Shown: positions 48,377 through 58,494, counted from the stretch's first letter. The stretch: DNA of 64,000 nt from Planctomycetota bacterium (GCA_003389325.1 QQVE01000034.1:62001-126000); one strand, 5' to 3'. The notes: a model not told the origin generated them from the sequence alone. Numbers and translations: made by a program.

Positions 48377-49008
48377 CGCGTGCTGCGCAACTTGCGCTCC
48401 AGACGCTTGACGGCTCGGCCCCATGCCCGTCGTGTCGCATCGGCCGACTTTCCGAGCCGGCGGCCGATTTCGGTGAACGTTTGCTGCTCCCAGGTATGCA
48501 TAACGATCAGCTTGCGATCGAGCTCATTCAACTGGTTCAGCGCATCCTGGAGGCGGCGATCTTCGTCGTGTCGCGCGGCCCGATCGCTCGGAGTCGGATC
48601 GTCGTGGTTTCCGAGACACATCGCGACCGGCGCGAGGTCCAACGGCTGCTCCCGATCGACCGTTCGCTTCAGCGTGTAGCGATGCCTGCGAACGTTGGTG
48701 GCCAGTCGATTGCTGAGGATAGCGCGTAGCCAGCCGAAAAGTTCGTCCTCGGTATTGCCTCGAAAGCCCTGAAAGGAGCGGTGTACCTCGACGCACGTCT
48801 CCTGCACAAGATCGGACGCGGCCGTGCGTGGTCGCAAGTCGGAGTCCAACTCGCGACTGGCCATCAGCAGCAAGTACTTGCGACAACCCTCGAGCAACGC
48901 TCCCAGGGCCTCGTCCGAACCGGCGCGGGCGTCGTCCAGCCACACTTCAAGCTGTGTCCGCGCGGCGCCCTGGCGTTCGCGCGACTCGAGGCGCTCGTGA
49001 CGATCCAC
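48373..49008 (-). CDS. ECF-type RNA polymerase sigma factor
   Basis: Sigma factor of 211 residues. Region 2 is seen in YLLLMASRELDSDLRPRTAA and SDLVQETCVEVHRSFQGFRG, with LFGWLRAILSNRLATNVRRH; region 4 has the helix-turn-helix TFTEIGRRLGKSADATRRAW. It belongs to the planctomycete-rich ECF groups encoded next to Ser/Thr kinases. No anti-sigma factor is adjacent; instead its stop overlaps the start of the WD40 kinase by 4 bases. Confidence 0.92.
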   Translation of the reverse strand: MDRHERLESRERQGAARTQLEVWLDDARAGSDEALGALLEGCRKYLLLMASRELDSDLRPRTAASDLVQETCVEVHRSFQGFRGNTEDELFGWLRAILSNRLATNVRRHRYTLKRTVDREQPLDLAPVAMCLGNHDDPTPSDRAARHDEDRRLQDALNQLNELDRKLIVMHTWEQQTFTEIGRRLGKSADATRRAWGRAVKRLERKLRSTR

Positions 49009-49296
49009 ACCAGGACCCTAGCCAAGAAGGAACATTTGCGAACCGATCCAACGCACCGCTCACGCAATAGTATGCTGAGCCGGGGGCACGGGGTCAATTT
49101 AGGGGGCTGAAGGCAGGGCAGCTCGGCAGGAGCAAAAAGAAGTTTAGCCCGCGCGATGGCCCGTTGGTACTCGTGCGAGGCGGTCGATTTACCATCGTCG
49201 GACAAGGGTCGACCCGCGGATTGGCTCCGGTCATAATCGAGGCGCTCCATGTGGTGAATATCAACGCGGCAACGTGATCTTAGGCGAGGTTATTAA
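49009..49296. other. Divergent intergenic region
   Basis: About 290 bases between the sigma factor and the metallophosphoesterase, which diverge; it must carry both promoters. I see no clear -10/-35 pair, no strong hairpin and no gene. Confidence 0.4.
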
Positions 49297-51255
49297 ATGC
49301 GAAGGGTTTGGATCGGTGCGGTGCTGGCGGGCGTGGGGGCGGTCGTGGTGGGTTCGCTGGCGCTTGGGCATCCGCCGGAGCCGGGGAAGAAGCACGATCA
49401 TGCGGATCACAAGCACGACGGCAACGCGCCCCTGACGACGACCTCCTCGGGCGAGGTGCTGCCCCAGGGGCTGATGCTGCCGGCGATGGAGGGGGCGAGG
49501 CCGTGGTCGGAGAAGCCGGTGCTCGACGATCCGGATCGGTTTCACATCGCGATCATGACGGACAACACGGGCGGGCATCGGCCGGGCATCTGGATGAAGG
49601 CGGTGCGGCGGCTCAACTGGATGCGGCCGGAATTCGTGGTGTCGGTGGGCGACTTGATCGAGGGGTACAGCAACGACCGCGACGAGGTCGAGGCCCAGTG
49701 GCAAGAGTTTTTGGGCTTCATCGACCAGATGGAGATGAAGTTCTTCTTCGTGGCCGGCAACCACGACGTGTCGAACCCCACGATGCACAAGATCTGGCGC
49801 GAGCACTTTGGCACCGAGTGGTATTCGTTCGACTACCGCGGCGTGCACTTCGTCTGCCTGTCGTCGGAAGATCGCGACAACCAGATCGGGCCGAAACAAC
49901 TCGCCTGGCTCGAGCAGGACCTGGCCAAGCACGCCGACGCCCGCTGGACGCTGCTGTTCATGCACAAGCCGCTGTGGACCCGGTCGGAGGCGAACCGCAC
50001 GGCCGGCAACCCGGACGAGACGCATTGGCAAGACGTCGAGAAGCTGCTGGGCAACCGGCCGTTCACGGTGTTTGCCGGGCACGTGCACCACTACGTGCAG
50101 TACGAACGCAACGGGCGGAAGTACTACCACCTGGCCACCACCGGCGGCGGCTCGCGATTGCGGGGCGTGCCCTACGGCGAGTTCGACCACGTGACCTGGC
50201 TGACGATGGAGGCCGACGGTCCGCACGTGGCCAACCTGCTGCTCGACGGCATCCTGCCGGCCGACGCGGTGACCGAGGAAGGCATCGCGCGGTTTCGGCA
50301 GTTTCTGGCTAAGACGCGAATCGAGGTGGCTCCGATCCTGATCGGCGAGAGCGAGGATCTCAGCGAAGGCACGATCGACGTGCGGGTGACCAACGAATTC
50401 GACCAGCCGATCGAGATTCGCGGCACGATTCAGGGCCTTCCGCTGCGGGGGCTGACGGTCGATCCGGCGAAGCTCGAGTTGGCGGCCGGGCCCGGCGAGA
50501 CGAGCGATCTGTCGGTGGGCATTCGCTTCGAAGAGCCGATCGCCTTTCCGCACCTGGCCGAGACGCTGCTGACGGCCAACCTCCGCACCACGGGCGACAA
50601 AGTGCCGCTGACGGCTGAGCGCACCATCCCGGTGGTGATCGATCGCAAGTTCGATTGCCCGGTGGCGACGCTTGAGAATATCGACGGGGTGCTGGAAGAG
50701 GCGCTTGCGCGCGGTGAGGCGACCGGCGAGCGTCCGCTGCTGGTCGGTGCGACCGAGACCTGGACGGGCCCGGACGACGCGTCGGTGCACTTCGGGCTGG
50801 GGCACGATGACGAGCACCTGTACCTGTCGGCCCACGTGGTCGACGAGCGGGTGATCGAGGCGGGCGACGCGTTGGAGCTGCGTGTGGATGCGCGGCCGAT
50901 CGACCAGCGCCGCAACGATCCCCGGCAGGGGCGCGGGGCGTACGTGTTTCGCGTGACGGCGCCCAAGGGGGACGAGTCGAGCGAGGTTGAAGTGACGGCC
51001 CTGCGACGCGGCCGGCCCATCGAAGGCACAAAGGCCACGGCCCGGCGCACCGACGACGGCTACGACGTGGAGATCGCCGTGCCGATCGGTTTCATCACCA
51101 GCCAGCAATCCGACAACTGGCACAGCATTCAAGCCACCGTCGTCGTCCACGACCAGGACGAAGCCGACGGCGAGTCGTGCACGGTGGTCTGGCGCGGCAC
51201 CGAGGCGTATCCGGAGCGGAATACGAACTACGGGCAGTTCGTGAAGGGGCCGTAA
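49297..51255 (+). CDS. Secreted calcineurin-like metallophosphoesterase with CBM9-like tail
   Basis: Exported protein of 652 residues with a signal peptide (WIGAVLAGVGAVVVGSLALG) and a His/Asp-rich mature N-terminus (HDHADHKHDG). The metallophosphoesterase domain (~80-330) has all five motifs: MTDNTGG (Asp), VGDLIEG, AGNHDV, MHKPLW and FAGHVHHY. Residues ~430-650 form a beta sandwich resembling CBM9 carbohydrate-binding or sugar-lectin modules (TETWTGPDDASVHFGLGHDD; YLSAHVVDERVIEAGDALEL; YDVEIAVPIGF). The substrate is unknown; the tail suggests attachment to a polysaccharide. Confidence 0.85.
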   Translation: MRRVWIGAVLAGVGAVVVGSLALGHPPEPGKKHDHADHKHDGNAPLTTTSSGEVLPQGLMLPAMEGARPWSEKPVLDDPDRFHIAIMTDNTGGHRPGIWMKAVRRLNWMRPEFVVSVGDLIEGYSNDRDEVEAQWQEFLGFIDQMEMKFFFVAGNHDVSNPTMHKIWREHFGTEWYSFDYRGVHFVCLSSEDRDNQIGPKQLAWLEQDLAKHADARWTLLFMHKPLWTRSEANRTAGNPDETHWQDVEKLLGNRPFTVFAGHVHHYVQYERNGRKYYHLATTGGGSRLRGVPYGEFDHVTWLTMEADGPHVANLLLDGILPADAVTEEGIARFRQFLAKTRIEVAPILIGESEDLSEGTIDVRVTNEFDQPIEIRGTIQGLPLRGLTVDPAKLELAAGPGETSDLSVGIRFEEPIAFPHLAETLLTANLRTTGDKVPLTAERTIPVVIDRKFDCPVATLENIDGVLEEALARGEATGERPLLVGATETWTGPDDASVHFGLGHDDEHLYLSAHVVDERVIEAGDALELRVDARPIDQRRNDPRQGRGAYVFRVTAPKGDESSEVEVTALRRGRPIEGTKATARRTDDGYDVEIAVPIGFITSQQSDNWHSIQATVVVHDQDEADGESCTVVWRGTEAYPERNTNYGQFVKGP

Positions 51256-51306
51256 ACGCCATCCCGTTCGGATACCGGGCGGCCGGTAACTCGCGCCGAG
51301 GTTGTA

Positions 51307-51540
51307 ATGCTATCAATTGAACAGGCCGCTACCGTAGTACGAGAAGCCATGCGCCGTGCTGATCCACAGCCGTTCGGACCAGGCTATGACATCACAGAAG
51401 CTCGGTTGATCGAGTTTCAGGGTGAGATTCGATGGGCGGTTGTTCTGGCTGTACCACTTGATGAGTCGGACTTGCCGTTTAGCGTTGCCAATGTCGACGC
51501 CACGACGGGTTCGATTGAATGGCTGCATGGGATCTCGTAG
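51307..51540 (+). CDS. Small protein of unknown function
   Basis: 77 residues with a GAGG ribosome site 6 bases before the ATG. An N-terminal helix (SIEQAATVVREAMRRADPQP) is followed by two or three strands (IRWAVVLAVPLDESDLPFSV; VDATTGSIEWL). The VDATTGSIEWL end is reminiscent of YrhB/Imm35-like or PepSY-like modules, but I cannot assign it. It is 51 bases after the metallophosphoesterase, near an orphan Imm1-like gene. Confidence 0.5.
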   Translation: MLSIEQAATVVREAMRRADPQPFGPGYDITEARLIEFQGEIRWAVVLAVPLDESDLPFSVANVDATTGSIEWLHGIS

Positions 51541-51596
51541 GCGATAGCTACCAAGAGCTTGGCGTCCCACTCAAACACACCGAGGGCATTCGAATA

Positions 51597-52199
51597 TCAC
51601 CCCACCCGCCGCCGCCAGGCGAAGGCGCCGAAGGCGGCGATGCCGAACATGGCCAGGGCGAACGTCGAGGGCTCGGGCACGATCAGGCCAGAGACGTTGG
51701 CGTCGAGATCGCCGAAGCTGGTCGAGTTGGGCGCGGAGACGCCGACCCGCATCTTGACGACGCTCGCCTGGTTCACCAGCAGCGAGGCGATCTCTTCGGT
51801 CGTCGTGAATGGGTTCGTGCCGAGGTCCACGGTGATCGTAAACTGCGCGATGGTCAGGCTGCCAATCGTCGGTCCGCTGCCCGAGAAGTTCAGGCCGATG
51901 ACGCCGCTGGAGGAGGTGGGGCCGATCGTGGCACTGCTGACGTTGAACACTTGCGGTCCGCCGTTGTCCCAGGTGAAGCTACCGGTGACATCGGCCAGGT
52001 AGGCCGACGGCGGCGTGGCCGCGCTGGCCGAGAAATCGACGTCGGCGGTGACGGGCGTGCCCAACGGGATCATCGTCAGAATGTTGCCGCTGGCCCCGGT
52101 GTAGGCCGCTTCGGCGTCGATGTGAATCGGAACCGCGCGAGCCGAGTTGCCGGCAGCGAGTGCCAGGAGGGTTGCCGTCGTCAGGAAGAGCATTCTCAT
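51597..52199 (-). CDS. PEP-CTERM sorting-domain protein
   Basis: Exported protein of 200 residues. ATG 52199 has GGAG 8 bases upstream and begins the signal peptide (LFLTTATLLALAAGNSARA). The body is beta-rich (VTADVDFSASAATPPSAYLA; LTIAQFTITVDLGTNPFTTT) with no named family. The tail is complete: IVPEPSTF, a hydrophobic helix (ALAMFGIAAFGAFAW) and RRRVG. A terminator-like hairpin lies 40 bases upstream of its start. Confidence 0.87.
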   Translation of the reverse strand: MRMLFLTTATLLALAAGNSARAVPIHIDAEAAYTGASGNILTMIPLGTPVTADVDFSASAATPPSAYLADVTGSFTWDNGGPQVFNVSSATIGPTSSSGVIGLNFSGSGPTIGSLTIAQFTITVDLGTNPFTTTEEIASLLVNQASVVKMRVGVSAPNSTSFGDLDANVSGLIVPEPSTFALAMFGIAAFGAFAWRRRVG

Positions 52200-52239
52200 C
52201 GTGGTGACTCCGAGGTGCTGGGATGACCATCCTGGCAAC

Positions 52240-52275
52240 AAAAAAGCCACGGACACCCTGTGTGCGCGGACACAG
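52240..52275 (-). terminator. Hairpin with T-run upstream of the PEP-CTERM gene
   Basis: On the minus strand GCCAC and CTGTGT arms pair with ACACAG and GTGGC, followed by TTTTTT. It lies 41-76 bases before the PEP-CTERM start and reads toward it, so it either ends a transcript from the right or acts as a leader attenuator. On the plus strand it is followed only by CCTTTTAG. Confidence 0.6.
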
Positions 52276-52553
52276 ACCGTCAGTGGCCTTTTAGAACTTG
52301 CCGGATTTCGATTCGAGGCACTAGCGACTCCGCAGTGGTGGGTGTCTCGGGCAAAGTCCCGAAACCGCATGCAGTTTGTGGGCTTTACCTTACTCGCCGG
52401 GTGGATCGAAGCAAGCCTTTTCTCGGGAAGATGCCCCATCCAGCGCGGGGGATTCGCCGTAAGCCCCAGGTTTCGCAGGGGTTTACGTGGAACTGTCTAA
52501 ATTCCTTCCCGCGCGGCGAGCAATGCACTCTCGGTAGCGTCGGCCGACCCAGT
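52276..52553. other. Intergenic region, nothing recognised
   Basis: About 280 bases between the leader hairpin and the Imm1-type gene. I looked for riboswitch and small-RNA signatures on both strands because of the adjacent terminator and could not support one. No gene. Confidence 0.35.
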
Positions 52554-52958
52554 CTAAGGCCCAAGCTCCGTCCAATTGACGCTGCGGCTCCGTGCGCCAG
52601 TCGTGCAGAACTCGGAAACAACCGAGTCCACGGCATGTGCCGAAATGAGGTACCGTGGTTCAACCGGCGTTGGCGTGCCTCCAACAAGAAAACTCATCTC
52701 GCTCGGGCGGTTCTTAGTGCTCTCGACAGCCATTAAGTACGGTGGGGTTCCATCGCTTGCAGCGTGCTGGACACACCCGATGTCTTCGGCGATCCCAATC
52801 GTCAGTTTATTTCCATTCTCACCAACGACTTCAGCCATGAACGGGACTCGATCTCGTCGAAGAACCTGGATCGCTTCCAAGAGCGCTGCCGCTTCGTCGA
52901 AAATTACGCCACCACTCGCACCGTCTGATCGCTCCAGGTTTCGAAATTCGACGTTCAT
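52554..52958 (-). CDS. Imm1-family immunity protein (orphan)
   Basis: 134 residues from ATG 52958; the frame is open 33 codons further but those residues are unlike the family. Conserved Imm1 features: VEFRNLERSDGASGGVIFD near the start, LTIGIAEDIGCVQHAASDG in the middle and the diagnostic end SFLVGGTPTPVEPRYLISAH, AVDSVVSEFCTTGARS, VNWTE. Imm1 proteins neutralise nuclease or deaminase toxins of polymorphic toxin systems. No toxin or RHS gene is adjacent; the nearest RHS trace is the remnant at 32399. The gene is close to TGACCAC repeats. Confidence 0.72.
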   Translation of the reverse strand: MNVEFRNLERSDGASGGVIFDEAAALLEAIQVLRRDRVPFMAEVVGENGNKLTIGIAEDIGCVQHAASDGTPPYLMAVESTKNRPSEMSFLVGGTPTPVEPRYLISAHAVDSVVSEFCTTGARSRSVNWTELGP

Positions 52959-53043
52959 CGCGAGATTCCACTTAGACGGCAGCACTGCCGACACGCAACA
53001 GAATGTAACGCCGACAAGCGATCGCAGCGGTTCTTGCCTTTTC

Positions 53044-53064
53044 TGACCACTGACCACCGACCAC
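53044..53064. repeat. TGACCAC repeat, short copy
   Basis: TGACCAC, TGACCAC and CGACCAC in tandem, six bases past the hemQ stop. Same heptamer as 40441-40482. Confidence 0.8.
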
Positions 53065-53069
53065 TACCC

Positions 53070-53900
53070 TCACACCCTACAGTGCTCCAACACCTGCGCC
53101 GGCGTTGTCACGTAGCTCGTGTAGAACGGCCCGAACTCCGCATAACGGGCGCTGGCTTCGTCGAAGCGCATGCGGTAGACGATGTCTTTAAGGAACTCGG
53201 GATTGCGGGCCCAGAGGGTGACGCCCCACTCCCAGTCGTCGTAGCCGAGGCCGACGGTGATCAACTGCGTGACCTTGCCGCCGAAGGTCATGCCGGTGCG
53301 GCCGTGCTCGGCCATCAGCTTGTTGCGGGCATCGAAGTCGAGCAGGAACCAGTTTTCGCCGACCTTGCGTTTCTTGTTCATGGGATAGAAACAGGTAGCG
53401 GGCCAGGGGGGCAGGTCGGGCGTGAGCCGCTGCTTGCGCATCATCACCTCGCGGCCCTCGTAGGCCTTCAGCTTGGCCGCGTACGCCGGGCCGTCGGGAT
53501 CTTCGCCCTCGGCCACCAGCCGCTGCCCGTACTGCTCGACCGAGGGAACGTATTCGGAAACCTCGGTGAGCGACACGAACGAGTAGGTCGGCAGAAGCGC
53601 CGCGCCCAGCGGGCCGGCCATCAGGCGTTGATGGACGCTGTCGATCACCAGCGGATCGGCATCGAGCAGCATCAGCCCGAAGTCGGCCTTGTGGCCGCTG
53701 ACGACGGAAGTTTGAAGCCGCGCGGGCGCACCCTCGGCGGCCGGATCGAGCGCGGCGGCAAACTGCTGCCGGCCCTCGGCAAGTTCGTTGGCGCTGAGAC
53801 CTTTGAGGGCCGCGCGATCGAAGCGGTAATAGAAGTGGCTGCAGTGCCAACCCTCGCTGGGCTTGAGCGAGACTTCCTGCGATGCGGATGCGTGCGACAT
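53070..53900 (-). CDS. hemQ: HemQ, coproheme decarboxylase (chlorite-dismutase-like)
   Basis: HemQ decarboxylates coproheme to haem b in the coproporphyrin-dependent pathway. The 276-residue protein shows the family core in its C-terminal half: PATCFYPMNKKRKVGENWF (catalytic-Tyr region), LDFDARNKLMAEHGRTGMTF, GKVTQLITVGLGYDDWEWGV and RMRFDEASARYAEFGPFYTS. The N-terminal half has HFYYRFDRAAL and ADFGLMLLDADP. The usual length is ~250 residues. Neighbouring haem genes are not in the window. Confidence 0.93.
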   Translation of the reverse strand: MSHASASQEVSLKPSEGWHCSHFYYRFDRAALKGLSANELAEGRQQFAAALDPAAEGAPARLQTSVVSGHKADFGLMLLDADPLVIDSVHQRLMAGPLGAALLPTYSFVSLTEVSEYVPSVEQYGQRLVAEGEDPDGPAYAAKLKAYEGREVMMRKQRLTPDLPPWPATCFYPMNKKRKVGENWFLLDFDARNKLMAEHGRTGMTFGGKVTQLITVGLGYDDWEWGVTLWARNPEFLKDIVYRMRFDEASARYAEFGPFYTSYVTTPAQVLEHCRV

Positions 53901-53999
53901 GCGTGGTTTCCAGGGAGAGTGAGCGGGCGACTCGGGTCAAGCGCCCCAACACGCATCTTAGGAGGGGAGCCTGTTTGCAGCAACCGGATGCGGGCCGTG

Positions 54000-54005
54000 T
54001 AGAAT
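54000..54005 (+). promoter_or_regulatory. Putative -10 box for the mannonate dehydratase gene
   Basis: TAGAAT (54000-54005) 37 bases before the ATG at 54042. A TTGCAG 19 bases upstream is a poor -35. A GGAG ribosome site lies 7 bases before the ATG. Confidence 0.3.
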
Positions 54006-54041
54006 GGGGCCCGGTTCGCCGTCGAAATTCCGGAGTATCCC

Positions 54042-55004
54042 ATGCGTTTGGCCACCGTGTTGAATCCGATGTCCAACGAAAATCTCGCGCTGGCGGCGCA
54101 GTGCGGCGTGACGGACGTAGTGGCGCGGTATCTGGGGCCAGATGCCAGGGAGTTCGTCGAGTTGAAGCGGCGGGTCGAGGGGTTCGGGCTGCGGATGTCG
54201 GTGATCGAGGGCTATCTGCCGATCGAGAACATCAAGGTCGGACGCGACGACGGAACGGAAGTCGCGCAGATGAAGTCGCTGGTGGAGATGATGGGGGAGC
54301 TGGGGGTGGAGGTGCTCTGCTACAACTTCATGGCCGGCACCGACTGGGTGCGCACGCGGCTCGATGCGCCCGAGCGGGGCGGGGCGCGGGTCACGGCGTT
54401 CGACCTGCGGGACGCCGAACGGGCGATTCTGCTGGGGCACGACGGGGCAGGGGACGGGGGCGCGGCGGCCGTGGAGGAGATCTCGGCCGAGACGTTGTGG
54501 CGGCAGCTCGAGGCGTTTCTAAGCGAGCTGGTCCCCGTGGCCGAACGGGCGGGGGTGGTGCTGGCGATGCATCCCGACGATCCGCCGCTGGCGAAGTTTC
54601 TCGGCCGGGCGCGGATCATGAACCACGTCGACGCCTTCGAGCGGCTCGTGCAGCTCGTACCCAGCGCGAGCAACAAGATCTGCTTTTGCCAGGGGACGTT
54701 CGCCGAGATGGGCCTCGACATTCCAGCCACGATCCGGCGGCTGGGTGAGCACATCGGCTACGTGCACTTTCGCGACGTGCGCGGCACGGCCGAGTCGTTC
54801 GCCGAAACGTTTCACGACAACGGCCCCACCGACATGGCCGCCGCCATGCGGGCCTATCGCGAGATCGGCTTCACGGGCCCGATCCGCCCCGACCACGTGC
54901 CGCAACTGGCCGGCGAAGACGACGGCGAGCCCGGCTACACGATGAAAGGCCGCCTGTTCGCCTTCGGCTACATCCGCGGCCTGATGCAGGCCACGGCGCC
55001 ATGA
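54042..55004 (+). CDS. uxuA: Mannonate dehydratase-like enzyme
   Basis: TIM-barrel enzyme of 320 residues of the UxuA family, which converts D-mannonate to 2-keto-3-deoxygluconate in glucuronate breakdown. Conserved blocks: MHPDDPPL (metal/catalytic), CFCQGTFAEMGLDIPATIRR, YVHFRDVRG, FHDNGPTDMAAAMRAYREIG, GPIRPDHVPQL and KGRLFAFGYIRGLM. UxuA is usually ~390 residues; this one is shorter through the N-terminal region, as in many planctomycete homologues. It is followed 33 bases later by the secreted propeller gene, so they likely form an operon. Confidence 0.85.
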   Translation: MRLATVLNPMSNENLALAAQCGVTDVVARYLGPDAREFVELKRRVEGFGLRMSVIEGYLPIENIKVGRDDGTEVAQMKSLVEMMGELGVEVLCYNFMAGTDWVRTRLDAPERGGARVTAFDLRDAERAILLGHDGAGDGGAAAVEEISAETLWRQLEAFLSELVPVAERAGVVLAMHPDDPPLAKFLGRARIMNHVDAFERLVQLVPSASNKICFCQGTFAEMGLDIPATIRRLGEHIGYVHFRDVRGTAESFAETFHDNGPTDMAAAMRAYREIGFTGPIRPDHVPQLAGEDDGEPGYTMKGRLFAFGYIRGLMQATAP

Positions 55005-55037
55005 TCGATTACTGACATACCCCGAGCTGAGTCACCT

Positions 55038-56477
55038 ATGTACCTGTTTAGAATCTTATCCTGCCCGGCCGTGACGGCGGCCGCTCTTTTCGCAACGGCC
55101 ATTAATAGAGCGTACGCAGGGGCCGAAGACTTCCATGTCCCCGCCGGCCAGCGGCAACTGTTTGTCGACGACCACGGCGTCGCGCAGATCGACAACCTGA
55201 CGCGCCACTTGCACGCGCCGGAAAAGCGCGGGGCGGTGATTCGCAGCCCCCAACCGAAAGACAGCATCCAAACGCGCACGGCGCCGGTGTGGGATCCGCA
55301 GGAGGAGGTGTACAAGCTGTGGGTGCTGGGGATCGACGAGAACCTGTGGCAGAGCCGTGACGGACTGCACTGGACGCCGGGGCCCGAGACGAACATGCGG
55401 ATCCACATGGCGGTGTACGACCCGGGCGAAGAGGATCCGGACCGGCGGTTCAAGGCGCCGCTGTTGAACAAGGGGTTTGCGGCCTCGCCCGACGGAGTGA
55501 CTTGGACGGAGCTCGACGTGCCGAAGATTCAGAGCTCCGACGAGGGCAACTTCAGCTACGACGCCGAGAACGGCCTGTTCGTCCACACGGTCAAGCGCGG
55601 CGGCACGCACGGCCGGGCAGTGGCGCTGGCCACGAGCCGCGACTTCGAGACGTGGGACGACTACGGCCTGGTGTTCGAGGCCGACGACGTCGACCAACAG
55701 CGGGGCCGAAAGGACATCGAAGCACGCCGGGCCGACAAGACGCTCGAGCAGACCCTGTACAACGATCCCGCGGTCTACAACGTCGACGTCTATAACATGG
55801 GCGTGTTTCGCTACGAAGGCCTGTACCTCGGCCTACCGGCGATGTTTCACGCCACGGGGCCCGTGCCGAATTACCCGAACACCGACGGCTTTCACCTGGT
55901 GGAGCTGGTGTGCAGCCGGGACCTGAAGGACTGGCAGCGGCTGGGCGATCGGCAGCCGTTCATCGCCCCATCGCGAATCGACTCGGGCGCCTACGATCTG
56001 ACGCAGATTCTGCCCCCGTCGGCGCCGGTGGTGCGCGACGACGAGCTGTGGTTCTACTACACGGGCCTCAAGTGGCGGAGCACGTTCGACTACTTCGGCA
56101 CGTATCCCGACGGCAAGCACGTGCCCAAAGCCGGCCGCGACCGCGACGTCGGCGCCGTATGCCTGGCCGTGCTCCGCCGCGACGGCTTTATATCGCTCGA
56201 CGCCGACGAAACCGAAGGCACGCTGTTGACCGAGCCGTTCACGCTGCCGGCGGACAAGCTGTTGCTGAACGTCGATGCGCAAGACGGCGAGCTGCGCGTC
56301 GAAGCCTGCGACGAAGCCGGCCAAGTGTTGGCCGAGTCCCAAGCGATCCGCGGCGATCATCCCCGAGAGGAAGTCGCCTGGCAGCCGGGCGGAATCTCCG
56401 ACCTCTCGGATCGACGCGTGCGGCTTCGCTTCACGCTGCGCAACGCCAGCCTGTACTCGTACTGGCTGGGGGAATGA
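55038..56477 (+). CDS. Secreted five-bladed beta-propeller protein, glycosidase-like
   Basis: Exported protein of 479 residues with a signal peptide (LSCPAVTAAALFATAINRAYA). The body resembles the GH43/GH32-type five-bladed propeller family common in planctomycetes: QRQLFVDDHGVAQIDNLTR, TAPVWDPQEEVYKLWVLGID, GFAASPDGVTWTELDVP, ALATSRDFETWDDYGLVFEA, LVELVCSRDLKDWQRLGDRQ and FYYTGLKWR. A C-terminal beta sandwich (LLTEPFTLPADKLLLNVDAQ) follows. The catalytic acids are not assigned, so activity is inference. Probably acts on a uronate-containing glycan, given uxuA just upstream. Confidence 0.75.
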   Translation: MYLFRILSCPAVTAAALFATAINRAYAGAEDFHVPAGQRQLFVDDHGVAQIDNLTRHLHAPEKRGAVIRSPQPKDSIQTRTAPVWDPQEEVYKLWVLGIDENLWQSRDGLHWTPGPETNMRIHMAVYDPGEEDPDRRFKAPLLNKGFAASPDGVTWTELDVPKIQSSDEGNFSYDAENGLFVHTVKRGGTHGRAVALATSRDFETWDDYGLVFEADDVDQQRGRKDIEARRADKTLEQTLYNDPAVYNVDVYNMGVFRYEGLYLGLPAMFHATGPVPNYPNTDGFHLVELVCSRDLKDWQRLGDRQPFIAPSRIDSGAYDLTQILPPSAPVVRDDELWFYYTGLKWRSTFDYFGTYPDGKHVPKAGRDRDVGAVCLAVLRRDGFISLDADETEGTLLTEPFTLPADKLLLNVDAQDGELRVEACDEAGQVLAESQAIRGDHPREEVAWQPGGISDLSDRRVRLRFTLRNASLYSYWLGE

Positions 56478-56488
56478 GCGGTCGCGAC

Positions 56489-56964
56489 CTACGCGGCCGC
56501 TTCGGCCAAATCGCCGGCGAGGCGGCAGAGGACTTCGCGGGTGACGTGGGCGGGCACCGACTCGCGGGGTTGGCCGGCGGCGCGGGTGTAGCGGGTGAGG
56601 CTCAGCTCGCCTGTGCGCGCGACCAACAGCTCGTAGTAGCTGGTGCGGTCGGCGTCCTTGTGAGGCGGGTTCGAGCGCATCTGCACGACACAGCCTTCGG
56701 CGTCGGTCTCGATCGGGCTGATCGGCTCGAGCAGATAGGTGAGCTTGGCCGAAAGGTCCTCGGCCACGCGCTTCAGCCCGTCGGTATCGAGGCCGGCGAG
56801 GCGATCGGAGGAGAGCGCCAGCCGCGAAAAGGCGCAGCCCAGCGATTCGAGCGCCACGAGCTGGCAGGTCAGGTGCAGATCGCCGTCGCTGAGCGAGACG
56901 GATTGTTCGCCGGTGGAAAAGGGAGCCATCCCAGCCAGGGTTTGTTCCAGTTGGGCTTTGAGGG

Positions 56965-56968
<4 letters not shown>
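56489..56968 (-). CDS. Conserved small protein coupled to spoVR, unknown function
   Basis: 159 residues from ATG 56968, which overlaps the TGA of spoVR by 4 bases (ATGA), so translation is coupled. No membrane segment. Two alpha/beta stretches (LTCQLVALESLGCAFSRLAL; LTYLLEPISPIETDAEGCVV; SYYELLVARTGELSLTRYTR) suggest one compact domain. It is the last gene of the prkA-yeaH-spoVR cluster and has no family I recognise. Confidence 0.75.

Positions 56969-58494
<1,526 letters not shown>

Noticed and set aside
52276..52553. Possible c-di-GMP or other riboswitch before the PEP-CTERM gene
   Set aside because: Some GCAAAG-like strings are present, but the paired elements and conserved loops of known classes do not line up on either strand.
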